A DNA stretch of 64,000 nucleotides from assembly GCF_042654245.1 (NCBI RefSeq), contig NZ_JBHSGI010000033.1:372001-436000 (forward strand). Direction: 5' to 3'. Numbering within the stretch: the first letter of the stretch is position 1; every line of letters begins with the position of its first letter. The notes beneath the pieces were generated by a model. The model did not search any database, was not told the DNA's origin, and saw nothing but the letters and a program-made list of their open reading frames with translations. Below are positions 41,524-51,648 of the stretch, in pieces. The position numbers were made by a program, and so were the translations under genes. This DNA comes from Seohaeicola_A nanhaiensis. GTDB lineage: Bacteria; Pseudomonadota; Alphaproteobacteria; Rhodobacterales; Rhodobacteraceae.

Positions 41524-44500
41524 ATGACTCGTTTTATTTCGCGATTTTTCACCGTTGCCTTGACCATGCTCGCCGCGACGAGCGCCGGCGCACAGGCCTC
41601 CGATCCACCGGCGGTGCCCGACTTCCGCTATATCGCGACGCGGGACATCGACTTTTACGGCGCCGATCTCGACGCGGTCTTCGACACGACCCTGGAATCC
41701 TGCGAACGGGCCTGTTCGGCCAATGCGCAATGCTCGGCCTTTACCTTCAACACCCGGTCGAATGCCTGCTTCCCCAAACGCGGCGTGACCGATCGCAAGG
41801 AATACGCCGGCGCCGTCTCCGCCGAAAAGATCGCCACGGCCCCCGCCGTTCTGACCTCCGCAGAAGCCCGCGCCAAAAAGCTCGGTTTTCTGGGCGCGAA
41901 TGACCTCTCCGACGCCGAAACGCTGGCGCGCACCATCGGCCTGCGCCATCAGGGCGGCGGCCTGACGCTCGACTCGCTGCTCGCCACGGCCCGCGCGCGC
42001 GAGGCGTCCGGCAGTATGGCCCAGGCCATGGGCTGGACGGGGGCCGCCGTCGCGGCCACCGACCGCGCCGACCTCTGGACCGATTACGCCCGCCTGCTGA
42101 TCGCCATCAAGACCAACAACTCGTCCGAACGCCGCGACAACCTGCGCCGCGCCGTCCAGTCGGCCGCCAACGCCTATCTGCGGGGCGAAACCCCGGCGAT
42201 CCGCGCCTCGGCCCTCATGGTCATGTCCGATGCGCTGGAAGAGGTGGAGCGGGGCCGCGACATGATCCCGGCCCTGCGCCTTGCGGCGGACGAGCAGTCG
42301 CGCGGCGATATCGACGCCGCACTCGAAAAGGCGGTTGCGAAATACGGCTTCCGCATCACCGAGAATACGGTGGAAAGCGACAGCGCCGCGCCGCGCATCT
42401 GCGCCCAGTTCTCCGAACCGCTGGCCAAGGTCGGCGTCGACTACGAACCCTTCGTGCGCAGCGACACGCCCGGTCTCGCGGTGCTCGCGGATGGCAACCA
42501 GCTCTGCGTCGACGGGGTCGAGCACGGTCAGCGCTATCGCATCACCTTCCGCCGCGGCCTCCCCGCTGCCAGTGGCGAGACGCTGTGGAAGGATGTCGAG
42601 ATCAACCAATACGTGCGCGACCGCTCGCCGGCCGTGCGCTTCCCGGGGCGCGCCTATGTGCTGCCCAAGGCCGCCGACGCCGCCCTGCCGGTCGAGACCG
42701 TCAACCTGACCAAGCTCGACCTGAAACTGCGCCGCGTCAGCGACCGCAACCTGCTGCGCGCGTTTCAGGACGGCTATTTCGGCCGGCCCCTCTCCTCGTG
42801 GCAGGAAGACAACTTTTCCAGCGAGATCGCGCAGGATATCTGGACCGGCACCGCCGAGGTCCAGACCGATCTGAACCGGGACGTTACCACCCGCCTCCCG
42901 ATGGGCGAGGCGATTGCCGGCCAGCCGGCCGGCATCTACGCGCTGACCGCGGCGATCCCGGGCGCCGATCCCTATGAGGAACCGGGCGCGACTCAGTGGT
43001 TCGTCCTGTCCGACCTCGGCCTGTCCACCCTGTCGGGCACCGATGGGCTCGAAGTCACCGTGCGCGGGCTCTCGGATGCCAGGGCGCGCGAAGGGGTCGA
43101 GGTCACGCTGGTCTCCCGCGCCAATGCGGTGCTTGGCAAGACCACGACCGGCACCGACGGCGTCGCGCGGTTTGACGCCGGACTGACCCGGGGCACCGGC
43201 GGCGCCGCGCCCGCGCTGGTGCTGGCGAGCCTCGGCGACAGCGATATCGGCTTCCTCAGCCTCACCGACCCGGCCTTCGATCTCTCCGACCGGGGTGTCG
43301 AGGGCCGTCCGCCCGCCGGACCCGTCGATGTCTTCCTGACCACGGATCGCGGCGCCTATCGCGCCGGCGAGACGATCCACGCCACGGTGCTGGCGCGCGA
43401 TACCAAGATCGAGGCGATCGAAGGCCTGCCGCTGATCGCCATCCTCAGCCGCCCCGATGGCGTCGAATACCGCCGGATGATCTCGGACGGCGGCATCGAC
43501 GGCGGGCACGTTTTCGACATCACCGTCGGCTCCACCGTCCCGCGCGGCTCCTGGCGGCTCGACATCAATTCCGACCCCGATGCACCGGCACTCGCCAGCC
43601 AGACCGTCCTGGTCGAGGATTTCCTGCCCGAACGCATCGACTTCACCCTCTCCCTGCCCGATGCGCCTCTCAGCGCCGGGGATTCCGTGCCCCTGTCGGT
43701 CGCGGCGAAATACCTCTTCGGGGCGCCCGGTGCCGATCTGTCGGTGGAAGGCAACGTGACCGTTTCCGCCGTTCGCAGCCTGTCGGACTGGCCCGGATAC
43801 AGCTTTGGCCGCTACGACGGCGACACCTCGCCCCGGTCCGACTATTTCGGCGGCGCGCGCACGGATGCCGAGGGCAACGCCACGGTCTTTGTCGACCTGC
43901 CGCAGTCGGATTCGACAGGCTTCCCGCTCGAAGCGCGCTTCGTCACCCGCGTGGCCGATGGGTCCGCCCGCCCGGTGGAACGCCGCCTCACCGCGCCGGT
44001 CCGTCCGGACACCGACATCATCGGGATCAAACCGCTGTTCGAGGATGTGGTCGCCGAAGGCACCGAGGCCGGGTTCGAGGTGATCGGCCTGGGGCCCGAC
44101 CTTCAGCCCAAACCGATGCAGGTGAAGTGGACGCTGAACCGGGTCGAGACCCGCTACCAGTGGTATCAGCTCTACGGCGACTGGAACTGGGAACCGACCA
44201 CGCGGCGCACCAGGATCGCCAGCGGCGAAGGCGCGCTGGGGACAGCACCGCTCACCGTTTCGAACCCGGTGGACTGGGGACGGTATGAACTGGTCGTGGA
44301 ACGGCTGGATGGCGACTATGCCTCCGCGGCTCTGGACTTCTACGCCGGCTGGTATGCCTCGGGCGACAGCACGGCCACGCCCGACCGGCTCGAAATGTCG
44401 CTCGACAAGCCGCAGTATTCCGTCGGCGACACCGCCCAATTGCGGATCGTCCCGCGCGAGGCCGGCACCGCGCTGGTCAGCGTCCTGTCCAACCATGTTA

Positions 44501-46971
44501 TCTCGCGCCAGGCGGTCGAGGTTCCGGCCGGCGCAAGCATTATCCCCGTCGCGGTGACCGAGGACTGGGGTACCGGCGCCTATGTCACCGCCACGTTGAT
44601 CCGGCCGATGGACGTGGCCGCGGGTCAGAACCCGGCGCGCAGCCTGGGACTGGCCCATGCAAAAATCGATCCCGGCGAAAAGGCGCTGCGCGTCTCGATC
44701 ACCACGCCCGAAGTCGCCGAGCCGCGCCAGACCCAAAGCGTCAAGGTCCGTGTCGAGGGCGGCGTCAGCGGCGAACAGGCTCACCTGACGCTGGCGGCCG
44801 TCGACCTGGGCATCCTCAACCTCACCGGATTCAAGAGCCCCGATCCCCAAGGCCACTACTTCGGCCAGCGCCGCCTGGGCGTCGAGATGCGCGATGTCTA
44901 TGGCCGTCTCATCGACGGGATGAACGGCGCGATGGGGACCGTGAGATCCGGCGGCGATGCCGATCAGGGCGCGCGGCTGCAATCGCCGCCGCCGACGCAG
45001 GATCTGATGGCGGTGTTCAGCGGCGTCGTCGACGTGGACGCCAACGGCGAGGCGACCATCGACATCCCGCTTCCCGCCTTCAATGGCACCGTGCGGCTGA
45101 TGGCCGTCGCCTGGACCAGGTCCGCGGTGGGACAGGCCGAACACGACATGCTGGTCCGCGACCCCGTCGTCGTCACCGCAACCGTCCCGCGCTTCCTGGC
45201 TCCGGGCGACACCAGCCGGATGCTGCTCGAAGTCGTCCATGCGGATGGGCCTGCGGGCGAAATGACCCTGGCGCTGGCCGGGGGTTCCGGGCTGACGCTT
45301 GGCGCCGGGCCGGGAAAGTTCACCCTGGCGCCGGGCGGCAAGGCGACCTTCCAGATTCCGGTCACCGCAGGTCCGGTCAGCGATCCCGACATCGAAGTCC
45401 TGCTGACCACGCCCGACGGCGAGGTCTTGCGCCAGACCCTGCGGATGCCGGTGCGCTCGAACGATCCGGTCATCGCCCAGACCCGCCGTTTCGCGCTGGG
45501 CGCGGGGCAAAGCTTTGCCTTCACCAACGATGTCTTCGCCGGCATGCGCCCCGGCACCGGCAAGGCGATCCTCTCGGCCGGTCCCCTCGCGAAATTCGAC
45601 GCGCCCGGCCTGCTGAACATGCTCGATCAATACCCCTACGGCTGCACCGAGCAGATCACCTCGAAGGCGATGCCACTGCTCTATCTCTCCTCGGTCGCCA
45701 GGGCCGCCGGGATGGGCGACGGCCCGGCGGTGCAGGAGCGGGTCGATGCCGCGATTGCCAAGGTTCTGTCGCGCCAGTCCTCCAACGGAGCCTTCGGTCT
45801 CTGGTATCCGGATTCCGGTGACTTCTGGCTGGACGCCTATGCCTCCGACTTCCTCAGCCGCGCCCGCGCCGAGGGCTATCAGGTTCCCGATCTCGCCTTC
45901 CGCCTCGCCATGGACAACCTGCGCAACCACGTCAATTACGCCGCCGACTTCGACTCGGGCGGCGAGGAGATTGCCTATGCGCTGATGGTTCTCGCCCGCG
46001 AAGGCGCCGCCTCCATGGGCGACCTGCGCTACTATGCCGACATCAAGGGCGACGCCTTCGCAACCCCGATGGCGGCCGCCCAGGTCGGGGCAGCGCTTGC
46101 CGCCTATGGCGACCAGACCCGCGCCGACGCGATGTTCGACCGCGCCGCGCAACTGATCCAGCGCCGTCAGGCCGAACGCCCGGTCTGGCGCGCGGATTAC
46201 GGCACCTATCTGCGCGACAACGCGGCGGTGCTGGCGCTTGCCACCGAGGCCGGCAGCCAGGCGATCAACGTCTCGGCTCTGACCGACCGGGTGACGGGCC
46301 GCGCCGACCGGCTGTCGACGCAGGAGGCCACCTGGTCGCTGATGGCCGCGCAGGCGCTGGTGCGCGGCCCCGACCAGTCGAACCTTCGCCTGAACGGCGC
46401 GGTCGTGGACGGCCCCTTCGTCATGGTGCGCGAAGACGACACGCCAACCGAGGGCGCCAGCATCACCACCAGCGACGGCAAGCCGACCGACATCACGCTG
46501 ACGACCTTCGGCAACCCCGAGGTGCCGCCCCCCGCCGGCGGCAACGGCTATACGATCACGCGCAGCTACTACAGCTTTGAGGGCGACAGCCTGAACGGCG
46601 ACAGCTTCAAGGTCGGCGACCGTTTCGTTGCTGTGATCGAGGTGAAGGCCTTCGAAAACGCCGAGGCCCGGCTGATGATCGACGATCCCCTGCCGGCCGG
46701 GGTCGAGATCGACAACCCGAACCTGCTGCGGTCGGGTGACGTGGGCGCGCTGGACTGGCTGAAACCCTCCGAGGCGGTGCACAGCGAATTCCGCTCGGAC
46801 CGGTTCCTGTCGCAGGTCGATCTGCGCGAGGGCAACACCGTGCGGCTGGCCTATATCGCCCGCGCGGTCAGCCCCGGCAGCTTCCACCAGCCCGCGGCAT
46901 CGGTCGAGGACATGTATCGCCCGACCTACCGCGCGCGCAGCGATGCAGGCCGCGTGACCGTGACCGAATGA
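41524..46971 (+). CDS. Bacterial alpha-2-macroglobulin family protein with PAN/Apple-like domain
   Basis: A 1,815-residue secreted or lipid-free envelope protease trap of the YfhM type. It starts with a signal peptide (RFFTVALTMLAATSAGAQA), followed by a PAN_4-like disulfide domain (SCERACSANAQCSAFTFNTR, NACFPKRG), then the macroglobulin domains. The thioester motif GCTEQ is at about residue 1374 (DQYPYGCTEQITSKAMPLLY), in the expected C-terminal position. A2M proteins inhibit proteases; the neighbouring PBP1C gene is the usual partner in proteobacteria. The stop overlaps the next ORF (ATGA), suggesting coupled translation. Very long open frames on the opposite strand (e.g. 41479-46887) are artefacts of GC-rich codon use. 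Confidence 0.92.
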   Translation: MTRFISRFFTVALTMLAATSAGAQASDPPAVPDFRYIATRDIDFYGADLDAVFDTTLESCERACSANAQCSAFTFNTRSNACFPKRGVTDRKEYAGAVSAEKIATAPAVLTSAEARAKKLGFLGANDLSDAETLARTIGLRHQGGGLTLDSLLATARAREASGSMAQAMGWTGAAVAATDRADLWTDYARLLIAIKTNNSSERRDNLRRAVQSAANAYLRGETPAIRASALMVMSDALEEVERGRDMIPALRLAADEQSRGDIDAALEKAVAKYGFRITENTVESDSAAPRICAQFSEPLAKVGVDYEPFVRSDTPGLAVLADGNQLCVDGVEHGQRYRITFRRGLPAASGETLWKDVEINQYVRDRSPAVRFPGRAYVLPKAADAALPVETVNLTKLDLKLRRVSDRNLLRAFQDGYFGRPLSSWQEDNFSSEIAQDIWTGTAEVQTDLNRDVTTRLPMGEAIAGQPAGIYALTAAIPGADPYEEPGATQWFVLSDLGLSTLSGTDGLEVTVRGLSDARAREGVEVTLVSRANAVLGKTTTGTDGVARFDAGLTRGTGGAAPALVLASLGDSDIGFLSLTDPAFDLSDRGVEGRPPAGPVDVFLTTDRGAYRAGETIHATVLARDTKIEAIEGLPLIAILSRPDGVEYRRMISDGGIDGGHVFDITVGSTVPRGSWRLDINSDPDAPALASQTVLVEDFLPERIDFTLSLPDAPLSAGDSVPLSVAAKYLFGAPGADLSVEGNVTVSAVRSLSDWPGYSFGRYDGDTSPRSDYFGGARTDAEGNATVFVDLPQSDSTGFPLEARFVTRVADGSARPVERRLTAPVRPDTDIIGIKPLFEDVVAEGTEAGFEVIGLGPDLQPKPMQVKWTLNRVETRYQWYQLYGDWNWEPTTRRTRIASGEGALGTAPLTVSNPVDWGRYELVVERLDGDYASAALDFYAGWYASGDSTATPDRLEMSLDKPQYSVGDTAQLRIVPREAGTALVSVLSNHVISRQAVEVPAGASIIPVAVTEDWGTGAYVTATLIRPMDVAAGQNPARSLGLAHAKIDPGEKALRVSITTPEVAEPRQTQSVKVRVEGGVSGEQAHLTLAAVDLGILNLTGFKSPDPQGHYFGQRRLGVEMRDVYGRLIDGMNGAMGTVRSGGDADQGARLQSPPPTQDLMAVFSGVVDVDANGEATIDIPLPAFNGTVRLMAVAWTRSAVGQAEHDMLVRDPVVVTATVPRFLAPGDTSRMLLEVVHADGPAGEMTLALAGGSGLTLGAGPGKFTLAPGGKATFQIPVTAGPVSDPDIEVLLTTPDGEVLRQTLRMPVRSNDPVIAQTRRFALGAGQSFAFTNDVFAGMRPGTGKAILSAGPLAKFDAPGLLNMLDQYPYGCTEQITSKAMPLLYLSSVARAAGMGDGPAVQERVDAAIAKVLSRQSSNGAFGLWYPDSGDFWLDAYASDFLSRARAEGYQVPDLAFRLAMDNLRNHVNYAADFDSGGEEIAYALMVLAREGAASMGDLRYYADIKGDAFATPMAAAQVGAALAAYGDQTRADAMFDRAAQLIQRRQAERPVWRADYGTYLRDNAAVLALATEAGSQAINVSALTDRVTGRADRLSTQEATWSLMAAQALVRGPDQSNLRLNGAVVDGPFVMVREDDTPTEGASITTSDGKPTDITLTTFGNPEVPPPAGGNGYTITRSYYSFEGDSLNGDSFKVGDRFVAVIEVKAFENAEARLMIDDPLPAGVEIDNPNLLRSGDVGALDWLKPSEAVHSEFRSDRFLSQVDLREGNTVRLAYIARAVSPGSFHQPAASVEDMYRPTYRARSDAGRVTVTE

Positions 46972-47525
46972 CCGGGGCGGTCTGCACCGCGCATTGGCGC
47001 CGCATCGACGGCGAGGGCACCGACCGCTGTGTCCTCGCCAAAGTCGATGGCGGCTGGCTGCTGTCGGGCCAGGCCCATTGGCGCGAGAACGAGACAGAGG
47101 CCCAACTGACCTATGCCGTGCGCTGCGATCCGGCCTGGCAAAGCCTGTCCGCCGACGTCGCCGGGCGGCGCGGATCGGACGAGATCGCCCTGCGCCTGCT
47201 GCGGGACAGCGGCGGCTGGACCCTGAATGGCGTGGCTCAGCCCGACACGCAGACCTGCACCGATATCGACCTGTCCTTCACCCCGGCAACCAACCTTCTG
47301 CCGCTGCGCCGCCTCGTGCTTGACGGCCCGGTGCCGGTTCCGGTCACGGCCGCATGGCTTGTCCCCGACCTCGACGCCATCCGCCCCTTGCCGCAGCATT
47401 ATACCCGGCTGGACGGCGACACCTACGCCTACGACTCCCCGGGGTTCACCTCGCGCCTCACGGCCCACCCCTCGGGCTTCGTGACCGAATACGCCGGACT
47501 GTGGGAGGGCTGGGTCGATGGCTGA
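46968..47525 (+). CDS. Putative glycolipid-binding domain protein
   Basis: A 185-residue protein resembling the putative glycolipid-binding family (formerly DUF1089): VLAKVDGGWLLSGQAHWREN, LTYAVRCDPAWQSL, and YTRLDGDTYAYDSPGFTSRL. No signal peptide or membrane segment is visible at its start, so it may be cytoplasmic, although it could be exported by another route. The ATG at 46968 overlaps the A2M stop (ATGA); the PBP1C gene follows after 24 nt. The role in the A2M-PBP1C pair is unknown. Confidence 0.7.
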   Translation: MTGAVCTAHWRRIDGEGTDRCVLAKVDGGWLLSGQAHWRENETEAQLTYAVRCDPAWQSLSADVAGRRGSDEIALRLLRDSGGWTLNGVAQPDTQTCTDIDLSFTPATNLLPLRRLVLDGPVPVPVTAAWLVPDLDAIRPLPQHYTRLDGDTYAYDSPGFTSRLTAHPSGFVTEYAGLWEGWVDG

Positions 47526-47549
47526 TCCGGCGCCCCGCAGGGCAGGGCC

Positions 47550-49595
47550 ATGATGCGCCCGCACCGCTGGTTGCTGGGGGGCGCCCTCGCGCTTGCGCTC
47601 GGCGGGGCCGCCCGCGACGGCATCGACAGTTGGATCGACGCCACCGACCTTCCCCCGGTTCTCGCCGAAACTTCGGTCGAGATGCGCGACCGCAACGGCC
47701 AGCTGCTGCGCGCCTATCAGGTCGGCGACGGCATCTGGCGTCTGGCCGTCACGCCGTCCGACGTCGATCCGAAATACATCGCCATGCTGGTCCGCTACGA
47801 GGACAAACGATTCTGGGACCACCACGGCGTGGACCCTCTGGCGCTGCTCCGGGCGCTGGGGCAGGCGGTGACGAACGGCGGCACGGTCTCCGGCGGCTCG
47901 ACCCTGACCATGCAGGTCGCCCGTCTGATCGAGGACGGCCCGACCGGGCGCTGGGCGGGCAAGCTGCGGCAGATGCGCGTGGCGCTGGCGCTGGAACGGC
48001 GGCTGTCCAAGGAGGCGATCCTTCAGCTCTACCTCACCCACGCGCCCTTCGGCGGCAATATCGAAGGCCTGCGCGCCGCCACCTATGCCTGGTTCGCGAA
48101 GGAACCCCGCCGTCTGACCCCGGCCGAGGCCGCGCTGCTGGTCGCCCTGCCGCAATCGCCCGAAACCCGCCGCCCCGACCGCCAGGCGCAAACCGCCCGC
48201 GCCGCGCGCGACCGGGTACTGGATCGGATGGCGGGGCAGGGCGCGCTGGACCCCGCCGAGGTCGCCGTGGCCAAACGCGCGCCCGTGCCCTCGACGATGC
48301 ATCCCTTCCCGCAACTGGCCCCGCACCTCGCCGACCGCCTGCGCGGCGCGGCGCCGGATCTCGCGCGCCACGACCTCACGCTCGACGCGACCGTGCAGGC
48401 GGCGATGGAGCGGCTGCTGCGCGAGGCGGTCCGCACCGCCGGTCCGCGCGTCTCGGCGGCGCTGGTGGCCGTGGATCACCAGACCGGCGAGATCCTCGCC
48501 TCGGTCGGCTCTCCCGACTACTCGGCAGAGGCGCGCGAGGGATATGTCGACATGACCCAGGCCATCCGCTCGCCCGGCTCGCTGCTCAAGCCGCTGATCT
48601 ACGGGCTCGCCTTCGATCAGGGTCTGGTGCATCCCGAAACCCTGATCAATGATGGTCCCGTCTCCTTCGGCCGCTATGCGCCGCGCAACTTTGACGGCCA
48701 GTTTCGCGGCGACATCCGGGTGCGCGAGGCCTTGCAGCAGTCGCTCAACATCCCCGTGGTCCGCCTGACCGACGTGCTGGGCCCCGCCCGCGTTACGGCG
48801 GCGCTGCAAAAGTCGGGCGCGACCCTGCACATTCCCGGCGGCAAGCCAGGTCTTGCCATCGCGCTCGGCGGGCTTGGGATCACGCTCACCGATCTCGTCC
48901 AGCTTTACGCGGCGCTCGCAGAAGGCGGGCAGGGCCCCGCGCTGAGCGCGATCCGGGGCGCGACTGGTGCCAGCCACCAGCGCCTGATCTCGCCCGAGGC
49001 GGCCTGGCAGGTCGGCCATATCCTCGCCGGCCTGACCCCGCCGCCGGGCGCGCCGTCCGGAGTGGTGGCCTACAAGACCGGCACCTCCTACGGCCACCGC
49101 GACGCCTGGGCCATCGGCTATGACGGGCGCCATGTCATCGGCGTCTGGATGGGTCGCCCAGACGGAACACCCGTGCCGGGGGCCTTCGGCGGCGAGCTTG
49201 CCGCGCCGGTGCTGTTCAATGCCTTCGGGCGGCTCAAGCAGGGCTTCGACCGCCTGCCACCGCCGCCCCCCGCCACGCTGATCGTCACCGCCGCCGAACT
49301 GCCGCAGCCGCTGCAACGCTTCCGGCCCCGCACGGCGGCCTTCGCCCCGCCCGAGGATGCGGTTGAACTGACCTTCCCCCCCGACGGCGCCCGGATCGCG
49401 CTCGACGGCGGGCCGGTCACGCTGAAACTGCGCGGCGGGAATGCGCCCTTTTCCGTCCTCGCCAACGGCCGGCCCGTCGCCACGGGCTTGCACGACCGCG
49501 AGATCCAGATCGCCGCGCCCGGGCGCGGCTTCTCCACATTGGTGGTGGTCGATCGCAGCGGCCGCTCCGCGCGGGTCACGGTGCAGCTGAACTGA
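47550..49595 (+). CDS. pbpC: Penicillin-binding protein 1C
   Basis: Bifunctional glycosyltransferase/transpeptidase-like protein of 681 residues. Signal-anchor at the N-terminus (HRWLLGGALALALGG), GT51 motif YEDKRFWDHHGVDPLA (catalytic Glu near 84) and GGSTLTMQVARL, then the penicillin-binding domain with SLLK (S344, K347), SLN in QQSLNIPVVRL and KTG at 509-511 (YKTGTSYGHRDAWAIG). The C-terminal BiPBP_C beta domain (ITLTFPPDGARIALDGG-like) is typical of PBP1C. PBP1C and A2M genes are paired in many proteobacteria, and the order A2M, glycolipid-binding-domain, PBP1C is tight here. Confidence 0.93.
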   Translation: MMRPHRWLLGGALALALGGAARDGIDSWIDATDLPPVLAETSVEMRDRNGQLLRAYQVGDGIWRLAVTPSDVDPKYIAMLVRYEDKRFWDHHGVDPLALLRALGQAVTNGGTVSGGSTLTMQVARLIEDGPTGRWAGKLRQMRVALALERRLSKEAILQLYLTHAPFGGNIEGLRAATYAWFAKEPRRLTPAEAALLVALPQSPETRRPDRQAQTARAARDRVLDRMAGQGALDPAEVAVAKRAPVPSTMHPFPQLAPHLADRLRGAAPDLARHDLTLDATVQAAMERLLREAVRTAGPRVSAALVAVDHQTGEILASVGSPDYSAEAREGYVDMTQAIRSPGSLLKPLIYGLAFDQGLVHPETLINDGPVSFGRYAPRNFDGQFRGDIRVREALQQSLNIPVVRLTDVLGPARVTAALQKSGATLHIPGGKPGLAIALGGLGITLTDLVQLYAALAEGGQGPALSAIRGATGASHQRLISPEAAWQVGHILAGLTPPPGAPSGVVAYKTGTSYGHRDAWAIGYDGRHVIGVWMGRPDGTPVPGAFGGELAAPVLFNAFGRLKQGFDRLPPPPPATLIVTAAELPQPLQRFRPRTAAFAPPEDAVELTFPPDGARIALDGGPVTLKLRGGNAPFSVLANGRPVATGLHDREIQIAAPGRGFSTLVVVDRSGRSARVTVQLN

Positions 49596-49602
49596 GCGAG
49601 CG

Positions 49603-51648
49603 CTATCGCCGCCCTTCGCGCAGCCACCCGCCCACGATCAGCGCCGCCGCCAGCAGCAGCACCAGCCAGGGCGGCAACAGCGCGGTCTGGGTCACGTCGC
49701 GGGTCTCATAGGCGTTCCGCGGCGTCAGCCCGATCCACCCCCGGCCCGCAGCAGGCCGGCCTTCGCGCACGTCGCGGATGCTGGGAACGCCGTCCTCCAG
49801 CGCAAAGACCCCGCCCCGCTGCGCCTCGACCGCCGGCCGCATCACGCTGTCCGTGGCCACCGTCTCCTCGAACTCGCGGGGTGCTGCCGGGCCAAGGCCG
49901 ATGACCGAGGTCTGATCCCCCTCCGACAGCCGGTAAAGGCCGATCTCCGGCCCTTGGTACACGGTCTCATAGCGACCGGGAGACACCTCCCGCAATTCCA
50001 GCGTGACCTCGCTGCCATCGGGGCGCGTCACGGTCACCGGACCGATGCTGTCGCCCAGCGTCCGCCGGATGATGCGCATCGTCTGGCCGGTCACCACCTC
50101 GGCCCAAAGCGCCTCTTCCTCCAGCTCAGGCTCCTTCATCATCCAATGCGCCAGCCGCCGCAGCAGGTCCAGCTGCGGCCCGCCGCCCTCGTATCCGCGC
50201 GTCCAGAGCCAGGCATGGTCCGAGGCCAGCAGGGCAACGCGGCCTTCGCCAACGCGGTCGAGAACCAGCAGCGGGCGGTCGTCGATGCCGTTCATCACCA
50301 CCGATCCGCGTTCCGGCGTCACGTCGATCTGGCGCAGCCACGATCCCCATGTGTCGCCGCCGTGCAAATCCGCCGTGACGGGGTGGCGGTGGCCCAGGTC
50401 CGTGACCTTGGGCCGGAACCGTTCCTCGATCACCCGCGCGGTCGGCGCCGCCGGAAGGATCGCGCCCAGGGGCGAACGATAGATGCTGTCGGCCGTGGCG
50501 AAATCCGGTCCCGCCGCAACCAGCACCGCGCCCCCGTCGCGCACGTATCGCGCGACGTTCTCCAGATAGAGCGCGGGAAGGATGCCGCGCCTCCGGTAAC
50601 GGTCGAAGATGATCAGGTCGAAATCGTCGATCTTCTCGAGAAACAGCTCCCGCGTCGGGAAGGCGATCAGCGACAGCTCTCCCACCGGCACGCCATCCTG
50701 CTTCTCGGGCGGCCTGAGGATGGTGAAATGCACCAGATCAACCGAGGAATCCGACTTCAGCAGATTGCGCCAGGTGCGCCCGCCGGCATGCGGTTCGCCC
50801 GACACCAGCAGCACCCGCAGACGGTCGCGCACGCCGTTCATCTGGATCAGCGCGGTGTTGTTGCGCTCGGTCAGCTCTCCACTTGCCGTCGGCACCGTGA
50901 ACTGCAGCACATTGCGCCCGCCATGCGGCAGGGTCACCGGCAGGTCGATGTCCTGACCCACGGGCACCGGATAGGTCGCCGGCTCGCCGCCATCGACCGC
51001 GATCTGCAACTCGGCCATGCCGCTGCCCTCGGGCACCGCGCCGCTGTCCTCGATCCGCAGCGTCAGCGTCACCGGCTCGCCGATGATCGCGAAGGCCGGC
51101 GCGTTGCGCACGATCAGGCGGCGGTCCCAGTCCGTCGAATGACCGGTCATCAGCAGATGCAGCGGTGCCGGCATCTCCGGCGCCCGGTCCATGTCATGCA
51201 CCCGGCCGTCCGACAGGGCGATGATCCCGGCAATCCGCGCCCGCGGCTCCTCGGCAAGCGCCGTGTTCAGCGCCGTCATCATCTCGGTGCCGGTGTCGCC
51301 CTCGCCGTCTGGCACCTCGACCCGGCGGACTTCGGTATTCGGCCGCTCGGCCAGATCGGCCAGCAGCGCGTCGGCGGCGGCCTCGGTCTGCGCCGGGCGG
51401 TCGGTCAGCGTCTGGCTCGCGCTCTTGTCCTCGAGCAGCAGCACGATATCGGACAGCGGCGCGCGGTCTTCCTGCTGGAACACCGGCCCGGCCAGCGCGG
51501 CCAGGATCACCACGGCCCCAAGCGCCCGCAGGCCCCAGCCCGACAGCCCGCGCCAGAATGCGATGCCGACGGCCAGCGCGGCCAGCAGCGCCAGCGCCGC
51601 CACGGCGGGCCAGGGGATAAGCGGATCGAAGATGACAGAGCCGGTCAT
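49603..51648 (-). CDS. Large membrane protein with vWA-like and glutamine-amidotransferase-like domains
   Basis: A 681-residue protein with two N-terminal membrane segments (about 12-30 and 38-58) and one at the C-terminus (LLPPWLVLLLAAALIVGGWL). Residues about 68-140 resemble a von Willebrand A domain with MIDAS-like LEDKSASQTL and GIIALSDGRVHD. A later domain resembles a GATase1-like fold (LLVSGEPHAGGRTWRNLL, GGAVLVAAGPDF) of the kind found in Bat/aerotolerance loci. It overlaps the BatA/DUF4159 gene by 4 nt. The function (envelope stress or maturation) is inferred from MoxR-operon membership. Confidence 0.75.
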   Translation of the reverse strand: MTGSVIFDPLIPWPAVAALALLAALAVGIAFWRGLSGWGLRALGAVVILAALAGPVFQQEDRAPLSDIVLLLEDKSASQTLTDRPAQTEAAADALLADLAERPNTEVRRVEVPDGEGDTGTEMMTALNTALAEEPRARIAGIIALSDGRVHDMDRAPEMPAPLHLLMTGHSTDWDRRLIVRNAPAFAIIGEPVTLTLRIEDSGAVPEGSGMAELQIAVDGGEPATYPVPVGQDIDLPVTLPHGGRNVLQFTVPTASGELTERNNTALIQMNGVRDRLRVLLVSGEPHAGGRTWRNLLKSDSSVDLVHFTILRPPEKQDGVPVGELSLIAFPTRELFLEKIDDFDLIIFDRYRRRGILPALYLENVARYVRDGGAVLVAAGPDFATADSIYRSPLGAILPAAPTARVIEERFRPKVTDLGHRHPVTADLHGGDTWGSWLRQIDVTPERGSVVMNGIDDRPLLVLDRVGEGRVALLASDHAWLWTRGYEGGGPQLDLLRRLAHWMMKEPELEEEALWAEVVTGQTMRIIRRTLGDSIGPVTVTRPDGSEVTLELREVSPGRYETVYQGPEIGLYRLSEGDQTSVIGLGPAAPREFEETVATDSVMRPAVEAQRGGVFALEDGVPSIRDVREGRPAAGRGWIGLTPRNAYETRDVTQTALLPPWLVLLLAAALIVGGWLREGRR

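Noticed and set aside
41479..46887. Very long open frame (about 1,800 codons) on the minus strand opposite the A2M gene
   Set aside because: It is a shadow of the A2M gene: the plus-strand frame has a signal peptide, PAN-like domain and GCTEQ thioester motif, while the minus frame is low-complexity Arg/Gly/Ala-rich and shows no domain. GC-rich third positions suppress stop codons on the antisense strand.
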